Of a DNA stretch of 64,000 nucleotides, positions 37,564 through 50,748 are shown one piece after another. Position numbers and translations under genes: made by a program. The notes under the pieces are model-generated. The model was not told the DNA's origin. It saw only the letters and a program-made list of their open reading frames with translations, and did not search any database. Position 1 is the stretch's first letter; every line of letters starts with the position of its first letter. Source of the stretch: CAJQQK01 sp963696075 (lineage in GTDB: Bacteria; Pseudomonadota; Alphaproteobacteria; Rhizobiales; Hyphomicrobiaceae); contig CAVOJD010000026.1 in assembly GCA_963696075.1 (NCBI GenBank), positions 150,551 through 214,550 on the forward strand. The letters are read 5' to 3'.

Positions 37564-40500
37564 TTAATAATTCCATTCGAAACCAACACCCAATTTACTG
37601 TTACCATCCGCTCCAAGTTCGCCGCGGGCTTTGAGGTTTTTTGTGAGGTCGTGGTCGATCACGACACGACTGGACGTCGCGTTGGTACCCTGGCGGACGC
37701 CGATGTACGTCTTGTCCGTCACGTAGCTGCCAGCCGAAACCGTCGCAGTGCCATCCTTGTCGGTCGAAACATCGAGGACATCGACCCCGACCGCCTGCTT
37801 CAGCTTCTCGAAGATTCCAGGTCCACTCGACAGGCCACCGATCTTATCGACCTCGCTCGCGAGTTGGACAAGCTGCAGCGGCGACAAGCCGACCAGGGCC
37901 TTGTTGAACAACAGGCGGGCAATCACTTCCTCTTCCGGCAACTCCGGCTCTGACGAGAACTTGAAGACAGGCGCCGAGGCCGAGCCCGTGATCGTCACGA
38001 GGATCGTGACATCGTCGACCGTCGTTGCCGCCTCCATGTCGAGCAGGGGCTCCAAAGCGCCATCGAACTGAATTCGACCATGACGAAACTCGAGCCGGCG
38101 GCCGAGCATGTCGAGGCGGCCGCGCACCATCTGGAAGGCCCCGTTCGCGAAAGGCGCATTGCTCGCGCCGCTGACCCTCAGCCCCCCGCCGAGCTGCGCA
38201 TCAACGCCCCTGCCCTTCACGAAAATCCGATTGGCTGCATCGATGCGCAGATTGAGGGCGACTGTCATCGCGCCAGCCTGAGCCGCTTTCACCTGGCGGT
38301 CGTCCGGTTGTCTCCGCGCTTGAAGCCGCTCCGGCGCATTGATGTGCTTGACGTTGAGGGAGGCAACCGATCGCGGCACGGCGGCCGGTACGGTGATATC
38401 CATGCGCTTGAGCATGATTGCGCCCCCGGCCGACAGCGCATCGAGCGGGCCCGCGATCCTGATCTGTCCGTCAACCTCGCCAGCGATCAGCTTGCGGTCG
38501 TTGAACTTCAGCCCCGCCAGGACGAGTTCGAGCGCGATCGATGGGTCGCCAGCGGTTGCAACGCGCCCGCCAAGCGAGACGGTGCCGCCATGGGCACTCT
38601 CCCCGGTAAACTTGCGGATTTCGACGCCGCGCTCGGTCACATCGAGAACACCGACGACCGGGGACAGCTTGAGCCCGCTCGACGGATCATCGATGCTGGC
38701 ATTTGGAATGCCGACTTGCGCGACCAGCCGGGGCGCGGCCACCGTGCCCTTCAAGGTGCCGGCGATTTTCGCGCGCCCTGATAGCCGCGTCGCGCGTGCC
38801 GCCAGAGCCGGGTTGGCCAATCCAAGTGGGATGTCCCCATCGATGCGAAAATTCAAGCGCTTTGCCGACCGCTCAATCACCGCGTCGCCGACAATGGCCA
38901 GCGAAAGCCCCTGCGCGCCCCGAATATCGAGCTTGCCCGTCGCGCGCCCGTCGCGAAGTCCTAAATCGACCTCGGCCGTAACCGGCGGCAGATTGTTCTC
39001 CTTCAAGGCTTGAACGGACGCGTTTGTCCAGGTCGCCTTGACGTTGGCGAGCGGGGCAGCAGGTTTCCCGCGCACCGTCGCCCGCGCGCGGATCAACCCA
39101 CTCGCTTCAAGACCTGGGATGAACGCATTGGCGAGCATCGCTGGCAATTGATCGACCACAATATCGAGCGCCACCGTCTCCGGTCCGGCCCTTCCCGTCG
39201 CCTCGATCTGCCCGCTTGCAGCCATCATCCGAAACTTGCCAAGGCGCACCTCGCGATCAACGACCGTCACCTTTGCCTGCTCCCGCAAGCGCACGACGAG
39301 GGGCCCGTCACGCCAGTGAATACGATCGAGCAAGATATCGAAGGCTGACCCTTGCTGCTTGAACGAGCCGGAAACGTCGAGGTTGCCGCCGTTGACCGTG
39401 GCGCTACCTGTCGCAGCCATCCGCCCGCCACCATCGCGCAACCGCACCGCAAGCTGCTTGACGCTGACGCCCTCCCCGGAAAGGCCTGACACATCGATTG
39501 ACGCGCGCCCATTGAGCGCCGTGAGATAGCTCGTCAGATCACCGGAAACGCGCGCACCGGTCAGTGCGTTGCGGCCGACCTTCAGGCTCGGTACGGCCAC
39601 ATCAAACACCGCGCGAGGCGCGTTGCGATCCGCAGTCAGCTCGACCTTGGCCGTAAGACCACCCGAGACCGGCTGGCCGATCAGGAACGCCAGGTCCGCG
39701 AGCTTCGGCGCATCAAGCGTCAAGGTGCCGGTCGGGATGGCGTTGAGGGAAAGGTTGAGGGCGCCTTGCGCCTTGATCGCGCCGAACGCCAGCTCAAAGT
39801 CGCGCGCGGCAAACGTGCCCGCTGATCCCAAGGTGAGCTGCGCGCGCGTCGTCAGTCTGTGGGGACCGATTTGGCCGCCGAGATCAAGAAGCCCGGCATG
39901 CGCCGCGATCGGACCCTTGCCATCGAAGGCGAACTTCAAATTCCTCATCGCATGACCGCGCCACGCCGCATCCCGCGTCGCAAGCCGGATCTTCGATGTG
40001 AAATCGTTTGGCGTGCCCCTCAGGCGCCCCTCCAACCTGGCCCCGCCCGCGAGTTCCGGATGCACGCGCGAGAGCGTCGCAATGTCGACGGTGTGGTCCA
40101 GCTCGACGACATCGTTCGAATAGCGTCCCGAAGCGGTCATCGTGATGTTGCCACCAGCCAACTCCAGCTTGGCAAGTTTCAGGCTGCCATCGCGCGCGCG
40201 CGCAACGTCACCGGAGAATCGGACGCCCGCGCCGATCAGGCCCGCAACACCCCCTTCACCAAGCGAAAGGCCACCAGAGGTTCCGTTGAACTTCGCGGTG
40301 AACTTGCCCGCTGTCAGATCCGCATCAGCCTCGACGTCGATCCGAGCCTCTCCCTCAAGGGGCTGGCCAACGAGGCCCGAAAAGGCCCCGAGATCGCCCA
40401 CAATCACCGTTGCCGTGCCCGACTGGCCCCGTCTCGAAAGCCGGCCCTTGCCGGCAATATAGGTTTTCTGATCTCCGACGCGAACCTGGTCCAGTGTCAG

Positions 40501-41871
40501 CACACCCGCCTTGAGGGACCCCGTAAGTTCAGCCTTCGCAAGCCCGCCGATCGCGCCCGACACACCGTCCTCGAGGCCACTCAGTCCCTGGGTGTCGACT
40601 TTGACCGTGATCCGTTCTGCGTCGAAAGCGGTCGCCCCGATCGGCGCGCCTTGCACGGCCCGGACGCTGAGATCAATGGCGGCGACGGCGCCGGAGGGAT
40701 GGCGGACATCCGCCGCAGCGACCGTCAGCGAGACCTCCCTGGCGGAGCGGGTGTTCGGGAGCTCAAGCTTCAGGTCCAGCTTGCCGAGCGAGACACGGTC
40801 TCCATTTGCCAGATCGAATTGAACCGGCCGGCCATCCTTGCGGGCAATCGTCGAAGCGATCGCGCCATGGAAATGCGACGTCTCAGCTGAGTAACCGGCA
40901 GTGCCGCGCAGCTCGACCGCATCCGACATGAGCTGGACATGGGGGATATCAAAACCATCCGCCCCACTCACAAACGCAATCACGGAACCAATGGTCTGCC
41001 CAGCGACAAGGTCCTTGATGCTGGCGGGTACAATCGTCTGCACGTAACCCTTGAAATCGCTCGCCAGCCGGTAGCGTTCGCCGGCGCGGTCGAGACGGAT
41101 GCGCCCGACAATGAACGGCTTGCCGGACGCCGCCGTCGACCAGTCCGCATGCCAGCCGTCCAACGGGCCGTCGCCTCTGAGTTGCAGCGCCATACTCGGC
41201 GCATCCGTCAGCCCGAGCAGTTGGCCAACCAGCCCGTTGGCCGGCTCCGCCGCCGTCACGTTGACGGATAGACGGCGTGACGTATCAGCAAACCTGAATT
41301 CGGCATCAACGTGGGTGCCGGGTTCATCGAGACGCACTGCGGCAAGCTTCGCTGACAGACCATGATCGAGACCGATCAGCTCAGCACTGGCTTCGATCTT
41401 GAACCGCGCGCGCGTGCCGGCAAGCGCCTCACCCAGGATCAGGTTGTCGATCCGGGCATGCCTCAACGCCATCGGGATCAGGGACGGCAGTTCACGATCG
41501 GCGGTCTCGCGCTCTTGCGTTGGCACAATCGGTTTGCGCGCAATCTCGATCGAGCCGACATGAAACGTGTCGACGGCCAGTCGCCCGCCCAGCAGCGCAA
41601 ACGGTGACCAGCTATAGCGAATGTTGCGCATGTCGAGCCAGACGCCGCGCCTGTCCGAAAGCGCAATCCGCGCGATCCGGCCCTCACCGAAAAGCGAACC
41701 GTCAAATCGCCCGATCGTCACCCCGGCATCACCAGACGATGCCATCCAACCGCCAAGGCCGACAACAGCGCGTTGTCCCGGCGAGGTGGCAAGGCCTGCA
41801 ACAAGCAGCGCCAGCACGATTGCGAGCGCCAGTGTGACACGCAAAGACCACCTTTTGATGCGCCTGACCAT
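37564..41871 (-). CDS. tamB: Translocation and assembly module inner-membrane protein TamB
   Basis: 1,435 residues. One amino-terminal membrane anchor (LRVTLALAIVLALLVAGLA) is followed by a very long beta-helical repeat region. The conserved DUF490/TamB carboxyl domain starts with RGRLDMLGRRLEFRHGRI, runs through LPEEEVIARLLFNKALVGLS, and ends FEWNY. TamB spans the periplasm as a hydrophobic groove and works with TamA in outer-membrane protein insertion and phospholipid transport. Its start abuts the tamA stop with no gap. The size is within the family range. Confidence 0.95.
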   Translation of the reverse strand: MVRRIKRWSLRVTLALAIVLALLVAGLATSPGQRAVVGLGGWMASSGDAGVTIGRFDGSLFGEGRIARIALSDRRGVWLDMRNIRYSWSPFALLGGRLAVDTFHVGSIEIARKPIVPTQERETADRELPSLIPMALRHARIDNLILGEALAGTRARFKIEASAELIGLDHGLSAKLAAVRLDEPGTHVDAEFRFADTSRRLSVNVTAAEPANGLVGQLLGLTDAPSMALQLRGDGPLDGWHADWSTAASGKPFIVGRIRLDRAGERYRLASDFKGYVQTIVPASIKDLVAGQTIGSVIAFVSGADGFDIPHVQLMSDAVELRGTAGYSAETSHFHGAIASTIARKDGRPVQFDLANGDRVSLGKLDLKLELPNTRSAREVSLTVAAADVRHPSGAVAAIDLSVRAVQGAPIGATAFDAERITVKVDTQGLSGLEDGVSGAIGGLAKAELTGSLKAGVLTLDQVRVGDQKTYIAGKGRLSRRGQSGTATVIVGDLGAFSGLVGQPLEGEARIDVEADADLTAGKFTAKFNGTSGGLSLGEGGVAGLIGAGVRFSGDVARARDGSLKLAKLELAGGNITMTASGRYSNDVVELDHTVDIATLSRVHPELAGGARLEGRLRGTPNDFTSKIRLATRDAAWRGHAMRNLKFAFDGKGPIAAHAGLLDLGGQIGPHRLTTRAQLTLGSAGTFAARDFELAFGAIKAQGALNLSLNAIPTGTLTLDAPKLADLAFLIGQPVSGGLTAKVELTADRNAPRAVFDVAVPSLKVGRNALTGARVSGDLTSYLTALNGRASIDVSGLSGEGVSVKQLAVRLRDGGGRMAATGSATVNGGNLDVSGSFKQQGSAFDILLDRIHWRDGPLVVRLREQAKVTVVDREVRLGKFRMMAASGQIEATGRAGPETVALDIVVDQLPAMLANAFIPGLEASGLIRARATVRGKPAAPLANVKATWTNASVQALKENNLPPVTAEVDLGLRDGRATGKLDIRGAQGLSLAIVGDAVIERSAKRLNFRIDGDIPLGLANPALAARATRLSGRAKIAGTLKGTVAAPRLVAQVGIPNASIDDPSSGLKLSPVVGVLDVTERGVEIRKFTGESAHGGTVSLGGRVATAGDPSIALELVLAGLKFNDRKLIAGEVDGQIRIAGPLDALSAGGAIMLKRMDITVPAAVPRSVASLNVKHINAPERLQARRQPDDRQVKAAQAGAMTVALNLRIDAANRIFVKGRGVDAQLGGGLRVSGASNAPFANGAFQMVRGRLDMLGRRLEFRHGRIQFDGALEPLLDMEAATTVDDVTILVTITGSASAPVFKFSSEPELPEEEVIARLLFNKALVGLSPLQLVQLASEVDKIGGLSSGPGIFEKLKQAVGVDVLDVSTDKDGTATVSAGSYVTDKTYIGVRQGTNATSSRVVIDHDLTKNLKARGELGADGNSKLGVGFEWNY

Positions 41872-43764
41872 TTAGAACGCCTGTCCCAAACCGACATAAA
41901 CGCCGAATTTCGATCGGCCATCGCGGTCCGTGAGAGGTGCGGCCACATCCAGTCGGATCGGACCGATCGCAGTGAAGTACCTTACCCCGATGCCCGCACC
42001 GACATAGACCGTGTCGGAAAACTTCGGAACGCTATCCACCGAAACAGTTGCGACATCAATGAAAGGGACGATCCCGATTTGCTCAGTCGGGCGCAGACGC
42101 AGTTCCAGAGACGCGCCGGCAAAGCTGCGCCCGCCAACCACCCTGCCGCCGACTATTGCCCCGAGACTGCGGTGTTCATAGCCGCGAACGGAATTCCCGC
42201 CGCCCTCCAGGAAGCGATAGCTTGCGGGCGTGTCCTCCAGCGCTCCTCCAACGATACTGCCACCGCGCACGCGCGCTGCAACGATCACCCGGGCGTCCTC
42301 GTCGACCGCCCAATAGCTGGCCGCGTCAAAGTCACCAACGATGAACGAGCTTCCCGTCCTCACGTCCGTGACGGGGGCCACTTCGACATGCGAGCGCACC
42401 CCGCTTGCCGGATTGAAGCGGTTGTCGCGCGTATCATAGGAGACGTCACCGGGGATTGAGAAAAGCGCGTAATCAGCCGAGCCCAATTCATCCTCGGACC
42501 GAACGAACCGGCTCTCAAGCGCGACGGACCCCGTCAGTTGAGGACTGAACCTCCGGTTGATCCCTGCTTGAGTGAGAACCGCATCGCTCAGGTAGACATC
42601 GTTGACCTCGCGCTGGACCTCGAAGCGCATGAACAGGTTGGTGTCGATATCGAGGATGCCTGGTTTGGTCAGCGTGGCGGAGACGTCGAACGCGAGCTCT
42701 TCGAACGGCGCCGTGCCGAGCCGCGAGACCGAGCCTTCGACCCGCAAGCTCTCGCCATCACCGAACAGGTTTCGGTGGCCCCAGTGGGCCTCGATCTCGG
42801 CCCCGTCAAGGGTTGTCACAAAAGCTGTCGCCCCGATGTAGCGGGGCTTGCGCTCCTTGACCTCGAGCGTAATCGGAATGCCGCCGCTTTCATCGACCGC
42901 CTTGCCCTCGATGATCCGGACGCTCTCGATGACTTCGATTTTCCGCAACCGCTCGCGCGTCTTCTCGAGATCGTCCGGTTGATAGCGTCTGCCGGATCGA
43001 AGCGCGCTTTGCTCAGCGACAACCCGGTTGCTCAGGCGCTTTGGCCCAACGACGCTGATCCACCCATAAACTGCCGGCGCGCCGGTATTGACGGCGACCC
43101 TGACATTGACGCGCTTGCTTGCGTGATCGGCCGAGATCTCTTTTTCACCGATGCTCGCAAACGGGTAACCCGCCGCGCGCCATCGCGCGACAATCTTATC
43201 GAGCGCTGAGACGATGATGGATGAGCGCGCCGGCGCGCCAGTGACGAGTCCATAGTCGCCCGGCGTGATGACCGGGCCCCCATCCACGCGTGTCGACGAC
43301 GTGATCGCAATGTCGCCGAACCGGAACGCATCCCCGGGTATCACATCGATAGCAACCGCGAGCGCCTCACCATCTTGTCCGATGTCAGCGGCCAGATCGA
43401 TTGTGTCGAGCGGTTTGCCCGCAATCGATACCCGAACGCTGCCCCCGTAACGGGCTTCGTCATAGAGCACCGCCAGGAGCCGCTCCTGGTCCGCCAACGC
43501 ACGCGCCACGAGCGAGGCCAGATCGGTAGCACCATGCTGCTGCTGCTCGATGAGAATGGAGTTCGATTTGATGGCCGACGCGACGATCTCGCCGGCAGCT
43601 TCGACACGAACCTCCGTCGTGTAGCTGAGCATTGGCTGGCGGTCGGCCTGCGTTGCACCAGGTTGTGCCAATTGGGCAGCCGCCATCGTCGCCAGCGCGC
43701 ACGCAGCCCAAACTGCTGCAACGACGCCAGCCGACAGCGCAACCCATCTACCACGTCGAGGCAT
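41872..43764 (-). CDS. tamA: Outer-membrane assembly protein TamA (Omp85 family)
   Basis: 630 residues from ATG 43764, which has AGGA 6 nt upstream and gives a good signal peptide (VALSAGVVAAVWAACALA). The in-frame codons before it are not needed. Three POTRA domains (about 70-300; for example DPHASKRVNVRVAVN-like strands and RRYQPDDLEKTRERLRKIEV) precede a 16-strand Omp85 barrel. The barrel carries the conserved VRGY loop motif (GGGNSVRGYEHRSLG) and a terminal strand ending GVYVGLGQAF with aromatic last residue. It forms an operon with tamB. Confidence 0.94.
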   Translation of the reverse strand: MPRRGRWVALSAGVVAAVWAACALATMAAAQLAQPGATQADRQPMLSYTTEVRVEAAGEIVASAIKSNSILIEQQQHGATDLASLVARALADQERLLAVLYDEARYGGSVRVSIAGKPLDTIDLAADIGQDGEALAVAIDVIPGDAFRFGDIAITSSTRVDGGPVITPGDYGLVTGAPARSSIIVSALDKIVARWRAAGYPFASIGEKEISADHASKRVNVRVAVNTGAPAVYGWISVVGPKRLSNRVVAEQSALRSGRRYQPDDLEKTRERLRKIEVIESVRIIEGKAVDESGGIPITLEVKERKPRYIGATAFVTTLDGAEIEAHWGHRNLFGDGESLRVEGSVSRLGTAPFEELAFDVSATLTKPGILDIDTNLFMRFEVQREVNDVYLSDAVLTQAGINRRFSPQLTGSVALESRFVRSEDELGSADYALFSIPGDVSYDTRDNRFNPASGVRSHVEVAPVTDVRTGSSFIVGDFDAASYWAVDEDARVIVAARVRGGSIVGGALEDTPASYRFLEGGGNSVRGYEHRSLGAIVGGRVVGGRSFAGASLELRLRPTEQIGIVPFIDVATVSVDSVPKFSDTVYVGAGIGVRYFTAIGPIRLDVAAPLTDRDGRSKFGVYVGLGQAF

Positions 43765-43886
43765 CAGCCTTCCTGGTGACCTCAAAACAATTGAGAGATC
43801 AGCCATATACAAGGATTCGGGGTGATTCGTCTTACGCCAAGCCGAAGGTGGCCTGCGATGGCACGTCAAGTAATGGGAACCCCGGT

Positions 43887-44420
43887 TCACCCGGAATACA
43901 TCGTGCTGACCCGATCGTGCTCACTCAGTGTCCCGCTGTTCATGTCCCCGCACATAGTGGAACTCGCAGTCTGAGCGCGGGCGGCTGGCCAAGGCGGCCA
44001 TTGTGGTTCTCCGGCTAGGATTGAGTTGCGAGATTCGATCCGACCCGAGAGGTAGACACCACAACGACCGACGACAGAATGGCGCTCAAAGCGCTGATTG
44101 GAGAGGATACGCGGCTTGCGGTACGCTCCGGTGCGGTTCCATTGCGTCGACCAGAGCTTCCAACAGATCTGGAAGGCCACGACGGTCTTACCGGTGCCGG
44201 TGGCCATGGTGAGAAGCAGACGCCGCTTGCCGCCGACGGTGTTGTCGGGTGCAGGCAATTACTCGACGCGCTCGGGCTCGGCGATGCCGGTGCCAACCGG
44301 AATGATACGACCGTCGGTTACGGTTCTTTGCTCTGCAATCGATTGGGGTTCGGTTTCCCAACCGGCGGTCTGCAGAGCCGGTACGACATATTTGCGGCAG
44401 GTATCGGCTTCGTTGGCCAT
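43887..44420 (-). pseudogene. Remnant of type I restriction enzyme R subunit (hsdR)
   Basis: ATG 44420 starts MANEADTCRKYVVPALQTAG, then IAEQRTVTDGRIIPVG, the usual HsdR amino terminus. About 50 codons later the frame stops at 44259. In another minus frame the helicase Walker A block follows directly (RRLLLTMATGTGKTVVAFQI), then CWKLW and WNRTGAYRKPRIL before sense is lost. Several hundred residues between nuclease and helicase motifs, and everything after, are gone. The ATG overlaps the HigA stop by one base. No hsdM or hsdS is nearby. Relic of a defence locus. Confidence 0.8.
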
Positions 44421-44731
44421 CACGCCCCCTTGCCGACGGTGCGTTCTTGCCGTGTTTTGGTGGGAAGGGCAGACTTTGCTGCCCCTGCTTGTTCCTCTGC
44501 CGTGCGGACGTCGTGCGCGGTTTGGAGATCCATCCAGAATTGCGATCCGTTGCCGAACCAATGCGCTAGACGAAGAGCCGTGTCACCCGTGATGGCACGT
44601 TTTCCGTTGATTATCTGAGAGATGCGGTTCGGGGGCACGTTGATCTGACGTGCGAGTTTCGTCGGCCTCACACCGATCGATTTAAGCTCATCGGCTAGTA
44701 TCTTGCCGGGATGGGTGGCAGACTGCGCCAT
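44420..44731 (-). CDS. HigA-family antitoxin (XRE helix-turn-helix), orphan
   Basis: 103 residues from ATG 44731. HigA/VapI-type HTH: THPGKILADELKSIGVRPTK, LARQINVPPNRISQIINGKR, and ALRLAHWFGNGSQFWMDLQT. HigA antitoxins repress their own operon and neutralise the HigB RNase. The higB gene normally lies just upstream, but no HigB-like frame exists between 44,732 and 45,200 on this strand, so the antitoxin is solitary. Its last bases overlap the hsdR relic, suggesting that it once regulated or protected a restriction operon. Confidence 0.85.
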   Translation of the reverse strand: MAQSATHPGKILADELKSIGVRPTKLARQINVPPNRISQIINGKRAITGDTALRLAHWFGNGSQFWMDLQTAHDVRTAEEQAGAAKSALPTKTRQERTVGKGA

Positions 44732-44867
44732 CGTTTCTGGTCCCTGCGAGTCGTGAGCAACGACGAGCATAGTGACGCGTTACGTCAATCTTCAACCGGA
44801 GCTGGCTGGGGATAATCGAAGCATCGGCCGTCACCAGAAGCTAATGGGAAAACTCCGCCTCAATTCG

Positions 44868-45188
44868 ATGACCCTCCCCTCCCAAGTCAGCCCCGACCTC
44901 TTCCTCAACGACACGTTGACGGAAGCCGACCTCGCCGGCAGCCGGCTCTGCAACGCCGCGATGATCACGCTCCGTCACATGGCTGATGAGGGCGGTATCG
45001 ACCTCACCAAATCCGGCGCCTTCAATAGCAAGTTTGTGGTTTGGGCCGTGAGGATCTCCCGCTGGCGATGGAAGTTTGGCGCGATGATTTTCGCGCGCAG
45101 ATTTGGCCGTCGCGGGACATGTCGAAGCTTGCCACGTTGTTCGCGACGTCCATGGCAGACGCCCGTGTAATGGTATTTAAATACTAAG
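44868..45188 (+). pseudogene. Hypothetical protein gene, frameshifted
   Basis: From ATG 44868 (MTLPSQVSPDLFLNDTLTEA) the frame reads sensibly through HMADEGGIDLTKSGAFNSKF and VVWAV. Around 45,045 it turns into Arg/Trp-rich nonsense. The other plus frame continues sensibly (EDLPLAMEVWRDDF, SKLATLFATSMADARV) to TAA at 45186-45188. One base change would restore about 107 residues. The central segment resembles conserved hypothetical proteins of plasmid-derived loci; I cannot name the family. Confidence 0.45.
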
Positions 45189-45202
45189 AATAGGAAACGG
45201 CC

Positions 45203-45361
45203 ATGGGCGTACTTGGTACTTTTCTGAACTCGCAGCCTTTCATCGCGCTGTTTCTCGTTAGCGGGCTCGATGACGAGCACCGCGAGCCTGCAGGCCTCCA
45301 TCGAGGCGGCCGGCGGTGCACGGCCGGGCTGATCGTTCGCTGCCGCACGGCGGGGCTCTAA
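45203..45361 (+). pseudogene. Possible N-terminal fragment of an AspT/YidE-like transporter
   Basis: ATG 45203 has AGGA 7 nt upstream. It starts MGVLGTFLNSQPFIALFLVS, which resembles the first helix of aspartate:alanine antiporter (AspT-like) proteins. After 23 residues the similarity stops and an unrelated basic tail runs to TAA. Read as a truncated gene left by the insertion or deletion that brought in the downstream operon. The assignment rests on a short segment. Confidence 0.35.
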
Positions 45362-45423
45362 ACCGAAACGCCGCAAGACGGCAACGCACATCGATTGAAA
45401 CCGCATGACCGAGGAGCACGTGG

Positions 45424-47115
45424 ATGTCTCTTAAGCTGAACGACATGACCCATGTCCTGCAGTTGACGACCCGCAAGGGCGTCGGCAGCCAGCGCTGGCA
45501 GCGACCGCAATACGTTCAGTTCCTGCCGCCGTGCAACCACGCCTGTCCCGCCGGCGAGGATATCCAAGGCTGGCTCGCCTACGCACAGGCGGGCGAGTAC
45601 GAGAAAGCCTGGCACCGGCTGGTCGAGGACAACCCCTTGCCGGCGACGCACGGCCGCGCCTGTTACCACCCGTGCGAAGGCGGCTGCAATCGCGGTCATC
45701 TCGACGCCCCGGTCGCGATCCACGCCGTGGAGCGCTTTCTCGGCGATCTGGCGGTGGAGAATGGCTGGCAGATTCCGCTCAGTCCGCCGACGGGAAAGAA
45801 GGTGCTGGTGGTCGGGGCCGGCCCCGGCGGTCTGTCCTGCGCCTATCACCTCGCGCGCTTGGGGCATCAGGTCGAGATCCGAGACACCAATCCGGAACCC
45901 GGCGGCATGATGGCGTACGGCATTCCCTCGTATCGATTGCCGCGCGCCGGTCTGCGCAAGGAAATCGAGCGTATCGCGGCCATGCCAGCCATCACCATCC
46001 AGTGCGGCCGGCGCGTCGACGACGTGGCCGCGGAAAAGGAAAAGGGCGGATTCGATGCGGTGTTCGTAGCGGTCGGTGCGCAAGTCGCCAACCACCTGGA
46101 CATTCCGGCGACCGACGGCAAGAAGATGGTCGACGCGATCACGCTGCTCGAGACGGCGCAGGAGGGAAAGCGGCCGAGCCTCGGACGGGTGGTGATCGTC
46201 GGCGGCGGCAACGTCGCGATGGACGCCGCGCGCACGGCGAAGCGCCTCGGTGCCTCCGAGGCGGTCATCGTCTTTCGATATGACAAGGCTCATCTGGAGG
46301 CCCACCCGTACGAGGCCAACGAGGCTTTCACCGAAGGCGTCAAAATCAAGTGGCTGAGCACGGTCGAGCAGTTCGGGGCCAACGGCCTCGTGGTCGAGAA
46401 GGTCGCCATGAACCCGGACGGCAGCGTCACGCCCACCGGCGAGACCGAGAGGCTGGCGGCCAACTCGGTGGTGATGGCCGTGGGGCAGCACAGCGATCTT
46501 GCGCTGCTGCAGGCGGCCGCCGGCGTCGCGATCACTGCCGCCGGCGTCGTCGAGATCAACGATCACATGATGACCGGCCGGCCCGGAATCTTTGCCGGCG
46601 GCGACTGCGTCGGCGGCGCACGCACCATGACCACGGCTACTGGGCACGGCAAGCGGGCGGCGCGCGGCATCGACGCGTGGCTGCGCGGCGAGAGCTATCG
46701 CCACCCGGTGTCCAATCCGCTCGTCACGTTCGACATGCTGCACCTGCCCGGCTACCTGGATGCGCCACGCGGCGAGCAGGCCGAGGTGCCGATAGCGGAG
46801 CGCTCGGGATTCGAGGAGGTCGTCGGCGGCTTCGACGAACCGCGCGCCCGCTACGAGGCGCAGCGCTGCCTGTCCTGCGGGAACTGCTTCGAGTGCGACA
46901 ACTGCTACGCGGCCTGTCCTGAACAGGCCATCACCCGCATCGGCCGCGGTCTTGGCTACAGCGTGGATCTCGAAACGTGCACCGGCTGTGCGACCTGCTT
47001 CGAACAATGCCCCTGCCACGCCATCGAGATGGTGCCCGAGCCGAGCGGCCAGCCGCTTCCAGTGGGCAGTCTGGGCGAACCGCTGGCGCCCAGCCGTTTC
47101 AAAGTCCGCGCGTAA
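45424..47115 (+). CDS. GltD-like FAD/NAD(P)-binding oxidoreductase with C-terminal 2[4Fe-4S] domain
   Basis: 563 residues; GGAG lies 8 nt before the ATG. The amino-terminal cysteine-rich helical domain (PPCNHACPAGEDIQGWLAYA, then ACYHPCEGGCNRGH) is that of glutamate synthase small-subunit-like proteins. Then come the FAD site VLVVGAGPGGLSCAYHLARL and the NAD(P)H site RVVIVGGGNVAMDAARTAKR. The carboxyl end has two ferredoxin motifs, CGNCFECDNCYAACP and CTGCATCFEQCP. This combination is expected to pass electrons between NAD(P)H and ferredoxin. It lies 11 bases upstream of the pyruvate oxidoreductase gene and probably reoxidises its electron carrier. First gene of the island energy module. Confidence 0.9.
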   Translation: MSLKLNDMTHVLQLTTRKGVGSQRWQRPQYVQFLPPCNHACPAGEDIQGWLAYAQAGEYEKAWHRLVEDNPLPATHGRACYHPCEGGCNRGHLDAPVAIHAVERFLGDLAVENGWQIPLSPPTGKKVLVVGAGPGGLSCAYHLARLGHQVEIRDTNPEPGGMMAYGIPSYRLPRAGLRKEIERIAAMPAITIQCGRRVDDVAAEKEKGGFDAVFVAVGAQVANHLDIPATDGKKMVDAITLLETAQEGKRPSLGRVVIVGGGNVAMDAARTAKRLGASEAVIVFRYDKAHLEAHPYEANEAFTEGVKIKWLSTVEQFGANGLVVEKVAMNPDGSVTPTGETERLAANSVVMAVGQHSDLALLQAAAGVAITAAGVVEINDHMMTGRPGIFAGGDCVGGARTMTTATGHGKRAARGIDAWLRGESYRHPVSNPLVTFDMLHLPGYLDAPRGEQAEVPIAERSGFEEVVGGFDEPRARYEAQRCLSCGNCFECDNCYAACPEQAITRIGRGLGYSVDLETCTGCATCFEQCPCHAIEMVPEPSGQPLPVGSLGEPLAPSRFKVRA

Positions 47116-47126
47116 GGAGAAGCGAG

Positions 47127-50708
<3,582 letters not shown>

Positions 50709-50748
50709 CGGCACGGTCGGCTTGCCACCCGCATGATGGAGAACAGCC

